Shown: positions 1-6,209, counted from the first letter of the stretch. The stretch: 14,890 nucleotides of DNA from Actinomycetota bacterium (GCA_011682565.1 JAACEJ010000310.1:1-14890), one strand, 5' to 3'. The notes: generated from the letters alone by a model not told the origin. Translations and numbers: made by a program.

Positions 1-70
1 ATCTTATCTCGGCGGCGGGGAACAGCACCAATTGGTATTGGCAATGATGATCTGAAAAGAGGTATTATCT

Positions 71-357
71 TTGAAATTAGCAGATTTTGTTAAAAGTGTC
101 ATTATCGATGCTCGAAAATTCACACATTATGCTTTACCAAAGATAATTATGCCGAACTTTTATTTCAAATTGAAAATAAAGCTTTACATGCTGATGCTAC
201 ATTTCATAGTGAAGATAAATATGGAAAACGTTATACTGTAGATCTGCTAATTGAAGGAACTAAAGGTCAACAGGCAAAAGTGCGTACAGGATGGCTTGTA
301 TCCTATGAGGATGATAAAGCTCATCTTGTTACGATATATGTAAAAAGAGGTGAATGA
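71..357 (+). pseudogene. DUF6883-like protein, frameshifted
   Basis: A TTG at 71 with an AAAGAGG ribosome-binding site 8 nt upstream opens a frame reading LKLADFVKSVII, continuing to KFTHYALP. At 139-141 the frame breaks. The rest continues in another frame as KDNYAELLFQIENKALHADA and ends VRTGWLVSYEDDKAHLVTIYVKRGE before the TGA at 355-357. One added A in the AAA run would restore a protein of about 95 aa. The second half (YGKRYTVDLLIEG, VRTGW, LVTIYV) resembles DUF6883, a small family of unknown function that I recall next to DUF4926 proteins, as here. The break may be real decay or a homopolymer sequencing error. The family call is from memory of motifs. Confidence 0.6.
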
Positions 358-358
358 A

Positions 359-700
359 ATGATAAATATAGGTGATTTAGTAGAACTGATAGTTGATATT
401 CCGGAACGAAATCTTCGTTGCGGGACACAAGGTACAGTGGTCCATTGTCATAATTCTGAAGCTTATGAAATTGAGTTTACTAATAATAATGGAGAAACTG
501 TTGATTTTTTATCTCAGAGTCCACAACAATTTATTGTTGTTTGGCGATCTGAAACTGAAAAATGGGTTCCTAAGGTTGAACAAGTTTCTGCAATCGCTGC
601 TAATTTACCTGATGATTCAGTAAAAGAAATTCTAAACTTTGCACGTTTCTTGTCAGTTCATGATAAAAACAAAACAGCACCAAACTTGCAAAAAGCTTGA
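359..700 (+). CDS. DUF4926 domain protein with antitoxin-like C-terminal tail
   Basis: The ATG at 359 is preferred over the GTG at 350 because AAAGAGG (344-350) lies 8 nt upstream of it; the gene follows the stop of the preceding DUF6883-like gene by one base. Product 113 aa. Residues 1-65 (INIGDLVELIVDIPERNLRCGTQGTVV... then YEIEFTNNNGETV) form a small beta-barrel of the DUF4926 type: a D-V-L strand, then G-x-x-G-T-V-V, then a VEF-like strand. The last 45 residues hold a helix, LPDDSVKEILNFARFLSVH, which resembles the LPeel-x-Ev-x-dFi-x-FL helix of DUF2281/VapB-like small antitoxins. No catalytic residues are visible. The pairing suggests a small two-gene cassette, possibly toxin-antitoxin-like, but that role is inference. 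No membrane segment or signal peptide. Confidence 0.75.
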   Translation: MINIGDLVELIVDIPERNLRCGTQGTVVHCHNSEAYEIEFTNNNGETVDFLSQSPQQFIVVWRSETEKWVPKVEQVSAIAANLPDDSVKEILNFARFLSVHDKNKTAPNLQKA

Positions 701-703
701 TCA

Positions 704-738
704 TAAGTTGCAAATCATATATTGCAACCTGCAACTTA
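704..738 (+). repeat. 9-bp inverted repeat downstream of the DUF4926 gene
   Basis: TAAGTTGCA (704-712) and TGCAACTTA (730-738) are perfect reverse complements with a 17-nt loop, just after the DUF4926 stop. The loop carries an extra TTGCAA. There is no downstream T run, so it is not a standard intrinsic terminator; it may be a fold in the mRNA tail or a protein site. Confidence 0.45.
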
Positions 739-782
739 AGAGCAGCAGATACACCGGAAACGCTCCCCATGCCAACATTGCA

Positions 783-896
783 GTGAGAGAAGCTCAATTA
801 AAAATGCAAGGGAATCTCATCGATAAGTTACTAGTCCATCCTGTGCGAATCAAAGGATTTCGTCCTTTGAGCAGAGAAGAGATTTATGCCGGATAA
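783..896 (+). pseudogene. Remnant resembling a VapB-type antitoxin C-terminus
   Basis: The frame from 783 (GTG) or 804 (ATG) encodes only 37 or 30 residues and ends with VHPVRIKGFRPLSREEIYAG. The ending PxRIxGFxPLSREEIY is typical of small antitoxins that precede PIN-domain toxins. No ribosome-binding site is visible and the N-terminal DNA-binding part is missing. The next frame starts ATGCCGGATAAT (888) but stops after about 18 codons without a PIN motif. I read this as the end of an eroded toxin-antitoxin pair. The assignment rests on a short motif. Confidence 0.35.
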
Positions 897-1098
897 TGGG
901 TTAATGCGTGATTATGTCAACGGGAAGAATTGTATCTTTTGAGCAAAAGCCTCAAGAGTTGCAAAGAAACAATAAATTAGAAAGTGTATTTATAGCGCCC
1001 TTGCACGACCAAATTAGCTTAAAGCTATAAGAACAAACGGTTCTTATGAGAGGATAAAAGCAAAAGTTGCTATCCAGTCTTGTATAAGGAATATTTGC
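897..1098. other. Intergenic stretch with no recognisable gene
   Basis: All frames are interrupted. The only structure seen is the inverted repeat at 1027-1047. The stretch lies between the antitoxin-like scrap and the nucleotidyltransferase gene. Confidence 0.5.
1027..1047. repeat. 8-bp inverted repeat upstream of the nucleotidyltransferase gene
   Basis: ATAAGAAC (1027-1034) and GTTCTTAT (1040-1047) are perfect arms around a 5-nt spacer, about 50 bp before the start at 1099. The position fits an operator for an autoregulated toxin-antitoxin operon, but no regulator is shown to bind it. Confidence 0.4.
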
Positions 1099-1365
1099 AT
1101 GATCTCTACGTTGAGACATCTTGTTAACATTCTTGTCCGTGAAGTCGAGCCGGATCGTATTATTCTGTTCGGCTCACGAGCAAGGGGTGAGAATGAAGAA
1201 CAAAGTGATTACGATATTTGCATACTCAAAACCGGTGTGATGCAGCGAAGAAATTTAGCTAAGGGACGTGAATTAATCAAGCTTATCAAGTGCACCGAAC
1301 TAACTCTTGCAAAAATAGCGCTTGGAAAAAAGCAAATGGGCAAGTTATTTAATTCACAGTCCTAA
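1099..1365 (+). CDS. MNT-type nucleotidyltransferase, degenerate C-terminus, no HEPN partner
   Basis: The 88-aa product has the minimal nucleotidyltransferase signature: IILFGSRARG at residues 21-30 and SDYDI at 36-40, giving the G-S motif and the first two metal-binding Asp residues (D37, D39). Members of this family normally continue for another 15-25 residues with a third Asp in a DxIV strand. Here residues 53-88 (KGRELIKLIKCTELTLAK onward) lack it. The alternative frame near 1270 reads INQAYQV, which looks more like the usual helix, so a frameshift is possible. MntA enzymes usually pair with a HEPN toxin and adenylylate it; no HEPN gene follows. The ribosome-binding site is weak (AAGGAA, 1086-1091). 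Probably a non-functional or orphan remnant. Confidence 0.65.
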   Translation: MISTLRHLVNILVREVEPDRIILFGSRARGENEEQSDYDICILKTGVMQRRNLAKGRELIKLIKCTELTLAKIALGKKQMGKLFNSQS

Positions 1366-1443
1366 GGAGTCGTTTTACCCACCTGTTCGGTAAGCTCGGC
1401 AAAGAAAGCCTTGAATGCAATATTATGGTGTGCGTTTATGTGT

Positions 1444-1733
1444 TTAGGTGCTCAATTGTGATAGCAGCATTCCTGAAAGCAGAGTGTGCACCCAAGTAAT
1501 CCGCGAAGGGAAAGAATTTCACCTAATAAAAGCCATCCCCCCAGGACGGCGAAAACCGATTCGGGACTGAGAATGATCGCAGCATGCGCGGGAGGTGAAC
1601 TTTTCTGTGCCACGATTTTCAGTGAATCCATTTCTGCTGCAAGCCAGCCGATAATGTGGACGTGTGCCGCCCAAATGGATGAAGTGAGGAGAAGCAAAAA
1701 ATCGGATTTCAGTGTGCGGGCTTGCATTTCCAA
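1444..1733 (-). pseudogene. EamA/DMT-family permease, internally deleted and frameshifted
   Basis: Reading from the TTG at 1733 or the ATG at 1727, the N-terminus (LKSDFLLLLTSSIWA) matches the first helix of drug/metabolite (EamA) permeases. It then jumps to the family's last third: LKIVAQKSSPPAHAAIILS, then ESVFAVLGGWLLLGE. Full-length members have about 290-300 residues and ten helices; only about 95 codons remain, so roughly 200 residues are missing. Near the 3' end the frame breaks after LLGCTL. The other frame gives LLSGMLLSQLST to a stop at 1444-1446, the expected C-terminus, so one base has also been lost. This is a clear pseudogene, with no sign of expression. Confidence 0.8.
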
Positions 1734-1804
1734 AGATAGGTATGAATGGATTTGTTTGCAAGTGGATTTTAAAACAGGTGTAATGCTTTTTGGTAAGAAA
1801 TGAC

Positions 1805-1833
1805 TTGGATTTTCGCTGAATTACTTTTATTAT
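1805..1833 (+). promoter_or_regulatory. Candidate sigma-70-type promoter of the enhancer-binding-protein gene
   Basis: TTGGAT (1805-1810), a 17-bp spacer and TATTAT (1828-1833) lie about 40 bp before the ATG at 1874. No copy of the ATGGTW-N5-ACCAT palindrome is present here, so the regulator gene does not appear to control itself through those sites. Confidence 0.4.
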
Positions 1834-1873
1834 AAAGAAATAGCTTTCATCAATGACTCGAAGGATAACCATT

Positions 1874-3502
1874 ATGAAAGAATTTCCTATCCTTACCTAC
1901 CGGGATACCATCGAAAATGTCAAAATTAAGCGAGGAGAGATTAAAACAAAAGCTTTTGATGGTTCACTCCAGGAACTTTACGATTCCTATCTTCGCTACC
2001 GAATTCTTTATGAAATGGCCAAGCTCGTTACTTCTGAAACCACTATTGAAAATATTTTAAATACGATTTTGGATAAACTGATCGATTTTACCGGTGCGGA
2101 AAGAAGCCTGGTACTCATCTTCGACAAGAGCGGTGAAATTATTTATCATGCCGGAAGAGAGCTTGATCAAAACAGCATTCTTGATCCAAAGTTTGAAGTA
2201 AGCTGGAGCATAATTAACAAAACGCGTCAATCGAGGGAGCCGGTTTGTTTACGAAATGCATTGGATGGGCCGGATTTCGACAAGTCAAAGAGCATCTTTA
2301 GACTTAAAATCCTGTCCGTTATTTGTGTACCCATTGTGCATAAAAGTGATGTCATTGGAGTACTATACGCCGATAATAGAACTGTTCAGGGGATATTCAA
2401 AAGTCAGATTAGTGACTTTTTATATCAATGCATAAATCTAATTTCCAGCTATCTGCATGCGCTACTTCAAAGAAAGGAACTATTAAATGGCATCGATGAG
2501 TTAGAGAAACAGATTCGTTCGCGAGGAAATTACCAGGCTATTATCGGAGTCAGTCCCCAAACAAAAGAGGTTATAAAATTTATTGGGCAGGTAGCTGATA
2601 GTAATGCCACTGTTTTAATTGAAGGCGCAAGTGGGACAGGCAAAGAATTGGTTGCCCGTGCGTTACACGATAATAGCAGTCGAAAGGACAAGCCGTTTGT
2701 TTCTCTTAATTGTGGGGCGCTTCCGGAAACTCTGTTAGAATCAGAACTCTTTGGCTATGCCAAAGGCGCTTTTACCGGAGCAACGCAGGACAAAAAAGGC
2801 TGGTTTGAAACAGCAAATGGAGGAACAATCTTTTTTGACGAAATCAGCGAAATGAGTCCTGCGCTGCAAGTCAAGCTTTTGCGCATCCTTCAGAACGGCG
2901 AGTATTCTCCGGTGGGGAATATGCAAATTAAAAAATGTAACGTTCGAATCGTGGCGGCAACAAATGCACATCTTGAAGATTTGGTAAAGCAGAAAAAATT
3001 TCGAGCTGATTTGTTTTATCGTTTGAATATTCTAAACGTAGAACTTTCGTCTCTCAAAGAGCGCCGTGAAGATATTCTTATGCTGGCAGAATATTTTCTC
3101 AGACAATATGGGAAACAATTGAAAAAGAATGATTTGAAATTGAGCGAAGAAGTAAAAGAAATTTTATTGAAATATGATTTTCCCGGCAACGTCAGAGAAT
3201 TGGAGAACGCCATGCATCGAACAGCGGTTTTAGCACAAGAAGATAAAGTTCAGGTCAGGCATTTGCCCGACGCCATGCGTCTGCATACGACTCTGGAAAG
3301 ATTAAAAGCTCCAGGTCACTTCGCCCGGGAAAAAGTGCGCATGATTGAGCAATTTGAAAAAAATTATATAGAAAGCGCTTTGAAAAACGCCAAGGGGGTT
3401 ATTGCACAAGCTGCACGGCTTGCTGGAATGGATGCAAAGAACTTTTATCAGAAAATGGAAAAATATAATATTAATCCTAAACAATTCAAATTAACCATAT
3501 AA
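1874..3502 (+). CDS. Sigma-54-dependent enhancer-binding protein, GAF-AAA+-Fis
   Basis: 542-aa bacterial enhancer-binding protein that uses ATP to open sigma-54 promoters. The ATG at 1874 is chosen over that at 1853 because AAGGA (1861-1865) lies 8 nt upstream. A GAF sensor domain spans about residues 45-200. The AAA+ domain has Walker A GASGTGKE (251-258), an intact sigma-54-contact loop GAFTGA (298-303), Walker B GGTIFFDE (316-323) and FPGNVRELEN (436-445). A Fis-type helix-turn-helix fills about 506-533 (AQAARLAGMDAKNFYQKM). There is no receiver domain, so control is by a ligand or partner bound to GAF; the ligand is unknown. Two intergenic regions just downstream carry paired palindromes and -24/-12-like elements, the expected targets. 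All motifs needed for activity are present. Confidence 0.95.
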   Translation: MKEFPILTYRDTIENVKIKRGEIKTKAFDGSLQELYDSYLRYRILYEMAKLVTSETTIENILNTILDKLIDFTGAERSLVLIFDKSGEIIYHAGRELDQNSILDPKFEVSWSIINKTRQSREPVCLRNALDGPDFDKSKSIFRLKILSVICVPIVHKSDVIGVLYADNRTVQGIFKSQISDFLYQCINLISSYLHALLQRKELLNGIDELEKQIRSRGNYQAIIGVSPQTKEVIKFIGQVADSNATVLIEGASGTGKELVARALHDNSSRKDKPFVSLNCGALPETLLESELFGYAKGAFTGATQDKKGWFETANGGTIFFDEISEMSPALQVKLLRILQNGEYSPVGNMQIKKCNVRIVAATNAHLEDLVKQKKFRADLFYRLNILNVELSSLKERREDILMLAEYFLRQYGKQLKKNDLKLSEEVKEILLKYDFPGNVRELENAMHRTAVLAQEDKVQVRHLPDAMRLHTTLERLKAPGHFAREKVRMIEQFEKNYIESALKNAKGVIAQAARLAGMDAKNFYQKMEKYNINPKQFKLTI

Positions 3503-3510
3503 ATAAAATC

Positions 3511-3546
3511 ATGGTTTCCTGACCATATCCATGGTAAGGAAACCAT
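3511..3546. promoter_or_regulatory. Paired 16-bp palindromes, putative enhancer site 1
   Basis: ATGGTTTCCTGACCAT (3511-3526) and ATGGTAAGGAAACCAT (3531-3546) fit ATGGTW-N5-ACCAT and start exactly 20 bp apart, about two helical turns. The same arrangement recurs at 4244-4279. Because the two copies are partly complementary, the whole region can also fold as an 11-bp plus 5-bp hairpin (3510-3547), but no T run follows. Inferred binding site for two dimers of the regulator encoded just upstream. Confidence 0.6.
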
Positions 3547-3607
3547 GAAAGTTGCCTTTCATCAAATTCCCACCAAATCATTCTTCTTGAATTCGACGCA
3601 TATTTAC

Positions 3608-3631
3608 AAGTAGTTACCGCTTGTGAACTGA
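3608..3631 (+). promoter_or_regulatory. Conserved promoter-upstream block, copy 1
   Basis: A 24-bp block centred on AGTTACCG (3612-3619) matches the block at 4342-4365 in 18 of 24 positions. It lies 97 bp from the start of the palindrome pair and 45 bp before the -24-like element. It might be a third regulator half-site (GTTACC is the complement of GGTAAC) or a bending-protein site. Confidence 0.45.
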
Positions 3632-3652
3632 CTGTTGCGCTTTTCTCATCTT

Positions 3653-3668
3653 TGGCATTTTATTTGAT
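3653..3668 (+). promoter_or_regulatory. Candidate sigma-54 promoter for the receiver-like gene
   Basis: TGGCATTTTATTTGAT has TGGCA at the -24 position and TTG at the -12 position with correct spacing; the usual TTGC reads TTGA. The same core occurs at 4389-4404. Transcription would start near 3679, leaving a leader of about 35 nt before the ATG at 3714. The imperfect -12 element lowers confidence. Confidence 0.5.
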
Positions 3669-3713
3669 TGCATTTAAATTCAAAATAATCGAATTTTTAC
3701 GGCAAAAAAAATA

Positions 3714-4085
3714 ATGGATCAGCCTTCTCAAATTTTGTTTTGTTGTCAAAATGCTTCAACCTTTGCGGATTTAATCGGAGGACTTGCAAAGAAATACTTG
3801 ATTACACTGGCGTGTGAATTTGATATGCTTTCCTCCTTACCAAAAGAATGTGCTTTTAGTTTGATCATGATAGAAATTCCTTCCAAAAAAAACGAATTGA
3901 TAAAGGCATTTGAAGACATCTCTGCCGGATGCCCGTCGCCAAAAATTATCATATTTGACGGCAATCATGATCAAAAAACATTGGCAGAAGCCTTTAAACG
4001 AGGTGCAGTCGATTATTTTCCAAAACCTGTTGACTATGATTTGCTGCTTGAAAGAACAGAAGCGCTGATACGCAGCAATACATGA
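3714..4085 (+). CDS. Stand-alone receiver-like protein lacking the phosphoacceptor Asp
   Basis: 123-aa single-domain protein with a CheY-like fold pattern. The end GAVDYFPKPVDYDLLLER (98-114) is the typical alpha4-beta5-alpha5 segment, with the conserved Lys at 104 before Pro105. The beta3 strand reads SLIMIEIP, so the Asp that is normally phosphorylated is Glu54. The acidic pair at the end of beta1 is missing (ILFCCQNA), and the switch Thr/Ser after beta4 is replaced (IIIFDGN). It is therefore probably a pseudo-receiver acting by protein contact, or constitutively on. The gene lies between two putative enhancer/promoter regions and ends at its own terminator. No good ribosome-binding site is visible before the ATG. 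Confidence 0.75.
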   Translation: MDQPSQILFCCQNASTFADLIGGLAKKYLITLACEFDMLSSLPKECAFSLIMIEIPSKKNELIKAFEDISAGCPSPKIIIFDGNHDQKTLAEAFKRGAVDYFPKPVDYDLLLERTEALIRSNT

Positions 4086-4132
4086 ATTTTTCTTACACCG
4101 AGGGTAGATGCTTATTCGGGGAAGGGGGATTT

Positions 4133-4163
4133 AGGGCGAAGGCGAAGGCTTTCGCCCTTTTTT
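4133..4163 (+). terminator. Intrinsic terminator after the receiver-like gene
   Basis: AGGGCGAA (4133-4140) pairs with TTCGCCCT (4151-4158) around a 10-nt loop, followed by TTTTTT. This isolates the receiver-like gene from the following cluster. Confidence 0.85.
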
Positions 4164-4243
4164 ATTAGTGCGCACTATAGGCGCAAGCACTCCTCCTCGT
4201 TTTTAAAAGTCAGCAGTTTTGTAACAAAGATAATATGCTGTGC

Positions 4244-4279
4244 ATGGTATTGTTACCATTCGCGTGGTAATTTGACCAT
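4244..4279. promoter_or_regulatory. Paired 16-bp palindromes, putative enhancer site 2
   Basis: ATGGTATTGTTACCAT (4244-4259) is a perfect palindrome around TTGT. GTGGTAATTTGACCAT (4264-4279) is a close copy (12 of 16) starting 20 bp later. Spacing and consensus match the pair at 3511-3546. It lies 145 bp before the -24-like element at 4389, a usual distance for sigma-54 enhancer sites. Confidence 0.6.
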
Positions 4280-4341
4280 TATATTGGAGCGGATTTACAA
4301 GCAAGAAACTTTCCGGTTTCCATCGATAATGGATGTATATT

Positions 4342-4365
4342 AAGAAGTTACCGTTTCTTTTCTGA
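4342..4365 (+). promoter_or_regulatory. Conserved promoter-upstream block, copy 2
   Basis: Contains AGTTACCG at 4346-4353 and matches 3608-3631 in 18 of 24 positions. It lies 98 bp from the start of its palindrome pair and 47 bp before the -24-like element, nearly the same geometry as copy 1. Confidence 0.45.
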
Positions 4366-4388
4366 TTATGTTCTTCCCCCAATTTTTT

Positions 4389-4404
4389 CGGCACTTTATT
4401 TGTA
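4389..4404 (+). promoter_or_regulatory. Candidate sigma-54 promoter of the DUF2589-like/PASTA cluster
   Basis: CGGCACTTTATTTGTA carries GGCAC, five bases, then TTG with correct -24/-12 spacing; the -12 TTGC reads TTGT. Aligned with 3653-3668 it shares GGCAYTTTATTTGW. Transcription would start near 4415 and leave a long leader before the first confident start at 5130. The remaining bases between 4420 and 4540 show no structure I recognise. Confidence 0.5.
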
Positions 4405-4494
4405 CCCTTATTTATTGATATCACATCCGATATTTCTTCTTCATCAACTCACTTCTCTATTCCATTCCTTTCCCTATTTGTGATGTTGCATTAA

Positions 4495-4920
4495 ATTTTT
4501 AAATTTCCGGTTTATATTCGTTTCGTATTCAGTCTCTATATAGGAGATACTTCAAAGTACAAGTATAATAAATTTAATGATGTTAATTATTTCAGAGAAG
4601 CTTTGCAGGGAGCATCCCAAGCAGGTACAGAGAGAGCCGAGATAAATTTATCTGGTGTAGTAACTGAAGCTGTAGCTTTAGGTACATCAATTGTTCCAGA
4701 AAATATACCTGCTATTATCGGTAGTGCCATTGGTCTTTTTACTGAACTTCTTACATTAGATGCACCGATGGATCGTCGAGATGACGATTTTTGGCTGAGA
4801 ACACGATCCTATAAACTTAGACAAAAGTACGCGGATACAAAAGTAAGCGTAGATATTGGTGACGGCAATGAATATTCATTAGGCGAAGTCAGTATTTGGT
4901 CTTTTTCTTTCCCTTCATGA
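4495..4920 (+). CDS. Unrecognised ORF without a usable start codon, possible remnant
   Basis: The frame is open from 4495 to the TGA at 4918-4920 but contains no ATG. The first standard start is the TTG at 4603, which would give 105 aa with only a poorly placed AGAGAAG before it. Residues encoded upstream of it (KYNKFNDVNYFREA from about 4561) look protein-like, and an AGGAG at 4542-4546 sits just before them, so the real start may have been lost by mutation or an indel. The product has a hydrophobic stretch, IPAIIGSAIGLFTELLTL, and a C-terminal strand-rich part ending VSIWSFSFPS. I recognise no family. It is first in the cluster behind the putative sigma-54 promoter, so it may be related to the beta-domain proteins downstream, which is unproven. 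Confidence 0.4.
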   Translation: MFKFPVYIRFVFSLYIGDTSKYKYNKFNDVNYFREALQGASQAGTERAEINLSGVVTEAVALGTSIVPENIPAIIGSAIGLFTELLTLDAPMDRRDDDFWLRTRSYKLRQKYADTKVSVDIGDGNEYSLGEVSIWSFSFPS

Positions 4921-5129
4921 TGCCTTACAGGAAGCTACAATATTTCAAAAAATGCGAACACAGTAGCAGTAGAAAAAGGGTAGTTATTAATCAGTGTCCG
5001 ATTTAATTGTTGTTGCTGTAGAAGGCTGTTTTAAGCGTTCTGATAGTATTGTCTTAAAGATGTGGCTAAGAGCTTGCGTGTTAAGCATTTAATTAATCTG
5101 AAATCTGAAATCTGAAAGACTGGTGACTT
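4921..5129. other. Intergenic gap within the cluster
   Basis: No ORF of note and no terminator. Its only distinct element is a short tandem repeat at 5095-5114. Confidence 0.5.
5095..5114. repeat. Short tandem repeat of AAATCTG
   Basis: AATCTG followed by two copies of AAATCTG, about 15 bp before the start at 5130. Length changes here would move the ribosome-binding region relative to any upstream site. Probably slippage-derived. Confidence 0.6.
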
Positions 5130-5423
5130 ATGCCAATGAATCAAATCGATGAAACTGAAACATGTCTGATCCTGCTTGCTGAAAAAGGATTAGAACCATC
5201 AAAGCTGATAGAAGACTTGATTAAGCAGAAGGATGGTGTTGTTTTATTACGATTGCTTCAGCAAGGTGTATTACTCGTCAATGTAAATTTTAAAACCAGG
5301 GAGCAAATCAAACTTATGAAGGAGGTGAAACTTGTTGGCGGTGTTAGAATGATCCCTCGGGATTTACCTAAAATACGGGTTGCAGAGAGGGAAGGTTCTG
5401 TGGAAAATAGAATCAAGGAGTAA
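5130..5423 (+). CDS. Unknown small protein in the DUF2589-like/PASTA cluster
   Basis: 97 aa from the ATG at 5130; a second ATG at 5136 is possible, and only a weak GGTGA precedes the first. The N-terminal 45 residues predict two amphipathic helices (TETCLILLAEKGLEPSKLIE onward). A strand, GVLLVNVNFK, follows, then a charged, probably disordered tail (REGSVENRIKE). No signal peptide, membrane segment or catalytic motif. It ends 40 bp before the DUF2589-like gene and lies on the same strand, so co-transcription is likely. I recognise no family. Confidence 0.6.
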   Translation: MPMNQIDETETCLILLAEKGLEPSKLIEDLIKQKDGVVLLRLLQQGVLLVNVNFKTREQIKLMKEVKLVGGVRMIPRDLPKIRVAEREGSVENRIKE

Positions 5424-5463
5424 CTTGATTATCCAGTCACAAATTAATAATTGGAGGTGAATT

Positions 5464-6126
5464 ATGCCAAATCCGGTAACAGGTGTTATGCAAGAGATCC
5501 CGTTTGCGGAACTCGTCCGCCAGGCTGCATTGGCAGTAGCAGATGGGCAAACTGCGCTCGATATGAATTCGGTGCAAACAGCGCAGGTACTCGCCGAAAC
5601 AAAACTTCCTGCGGGAAGCGTCGTCATGGCTCTTATCGAACATGTCAATGATGCAGGCGATGTCACTCAGGTAGAACCGCTATATAATGATGTGGAAATG
5701 CCGTTGCTTGTATATGGCTTGGAACCCACGTTTTATCATTTTACCGAAACAACTATCGAACTAAAATTTACGGCTCGCTATTACGTAAGCGAGGTGGACG
5801 TGGAGAGACGAAGTGATTTGCAAAAAAACTATCAATCGAGTTATTTTGCATCCCATAAGAAATACGGCGGCGGTGGTGGTCTGTCGCTCAATCTTGGGTT
5901 TTTCTCAATTGGCGGCAGTGGTGGTTATTCAAAAACGGAAACGAATCGAACGTTTCAATCAACGCTTCAGGTAAGCACTTTTAATGAATATCATTCTCAG
6001 GTCTATAGTTTCAGCGTTCAAGGTGCTGCGCGCCTAACGACAACATTGAAGCCAAAACCGGGGCCATCCCGATTTCCTGAAGTTCGGCGCTTGACGCCGG
6101 AAGCTCCTCCGGCACCGCCGGCATGA
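5464..6126 (+). CDS. DUF2589-like protein
   Basis: 220 aa; the start is fixed by a strong GGAGGTGA (5453-5460). Residues 15-45 form a helix (ELVRQAALAVADGQTALD). Residues 75-110 (VEMPLLVYGLEPTFYHFTET then IELKFTARYYVSEV) match the DUF2589 pattern: a PLL strand, a P-x-(x)-h-x-h-x-E turn and a long alternating strand. A Gly/Ser-rich stretch follows (about 138-158, GGGGGLSLNLGFFSIGGSGG). A final strand (VYSFSVQGAARLTTTLKP) and a Pro-rich tail close the protein. DUF2589 has no known function. The N-terminal helix and C-terminal strand echo the next gene's product, pointing to an old duplication. No signal peptide, so probably cytoplasmic. Confidence 0.65.
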   Translation: MPNPVTGVMQEIPFAELVRQAALAVADGQTALDMNSVQTAQVLAETKLPAGSVVMALIEHVNDAGDVTQVEPLYNDVEMPLLVYGLEPTFYHFTETTIELKFTARYYVSEVDVERRSDLQKNYQSSYFASHKKYGGGGGLSLNLGFFSIGGSGGYSKTETNRTFQSTLQVSTFNEYHSQVYSFSVQGAARLTTTLKPKPGPSRFPEVRRLTPEAPPAPPA

Positions 6127-6158
6127 CAGCACAAGTGAGATTCTCATTGGAGTAACAT

Positions 6159-6186
6159 CGCGGGTCTGCGAACGCGCAGCCCCGCG
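6159..6186 (+). promoter_or_regulatory. GC-rich hairpin between the DUF2589-like and 127-aa genes
   Basis: CGCGGG (6159-6164), a mismatch, CTGCG, loop AACG, CGCAG, a mismatch and CCCGCG (6181-6186) give an 11-bp imperfect stem with a tetraloop. No T run follows and the next ribosome-binding site (AGGAGAG) is about 13 nt downstream. It is more likely an mRNA stabilising or processing structure that sets relative expression than a terminator. Confidence 0.6.
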
Positions 6187-6209
6187 TTAACCAGCTTTAG
6201 GAGAGAAAA

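Noticed and set aside
1..55. Possible 3' end of an upstream gene (frame 2 ends AMMI-stop at 53-55)
   Set aside because: Only 17 codons are visible and no motif is recognisable; all three frames give similar short peptides.
1486..1872. ORFs of 105 and 117 aa overlapping the EamA remnant
   Set aside because: They are shadows of the permease remnant in other frames, and their sequences have no family-like pattern.
3510..3547. Hairpin after the enhancer-binding-protein gene as an intrinsic terminator
   Set aside because: No T run follows the stem, and the arms are better explained by two repeated palindromic 16-mers that recur at 4244-4279.
3653..3672. Perfect TGGCA...TTGCA sigma-54 promoter using TTGCA at 3668-3672
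   Set aside because: The distance from GG to GC is 16 bp instead of 12, so the elements cannot be used together; the TTG at 3664-3666 has the right spacing.
4133..4279. CRISPR or dispersed repeat array in the intergenic region
   Set aside because: Only two short palindromes are present, with no regular spacers; they fit a regulator site better.
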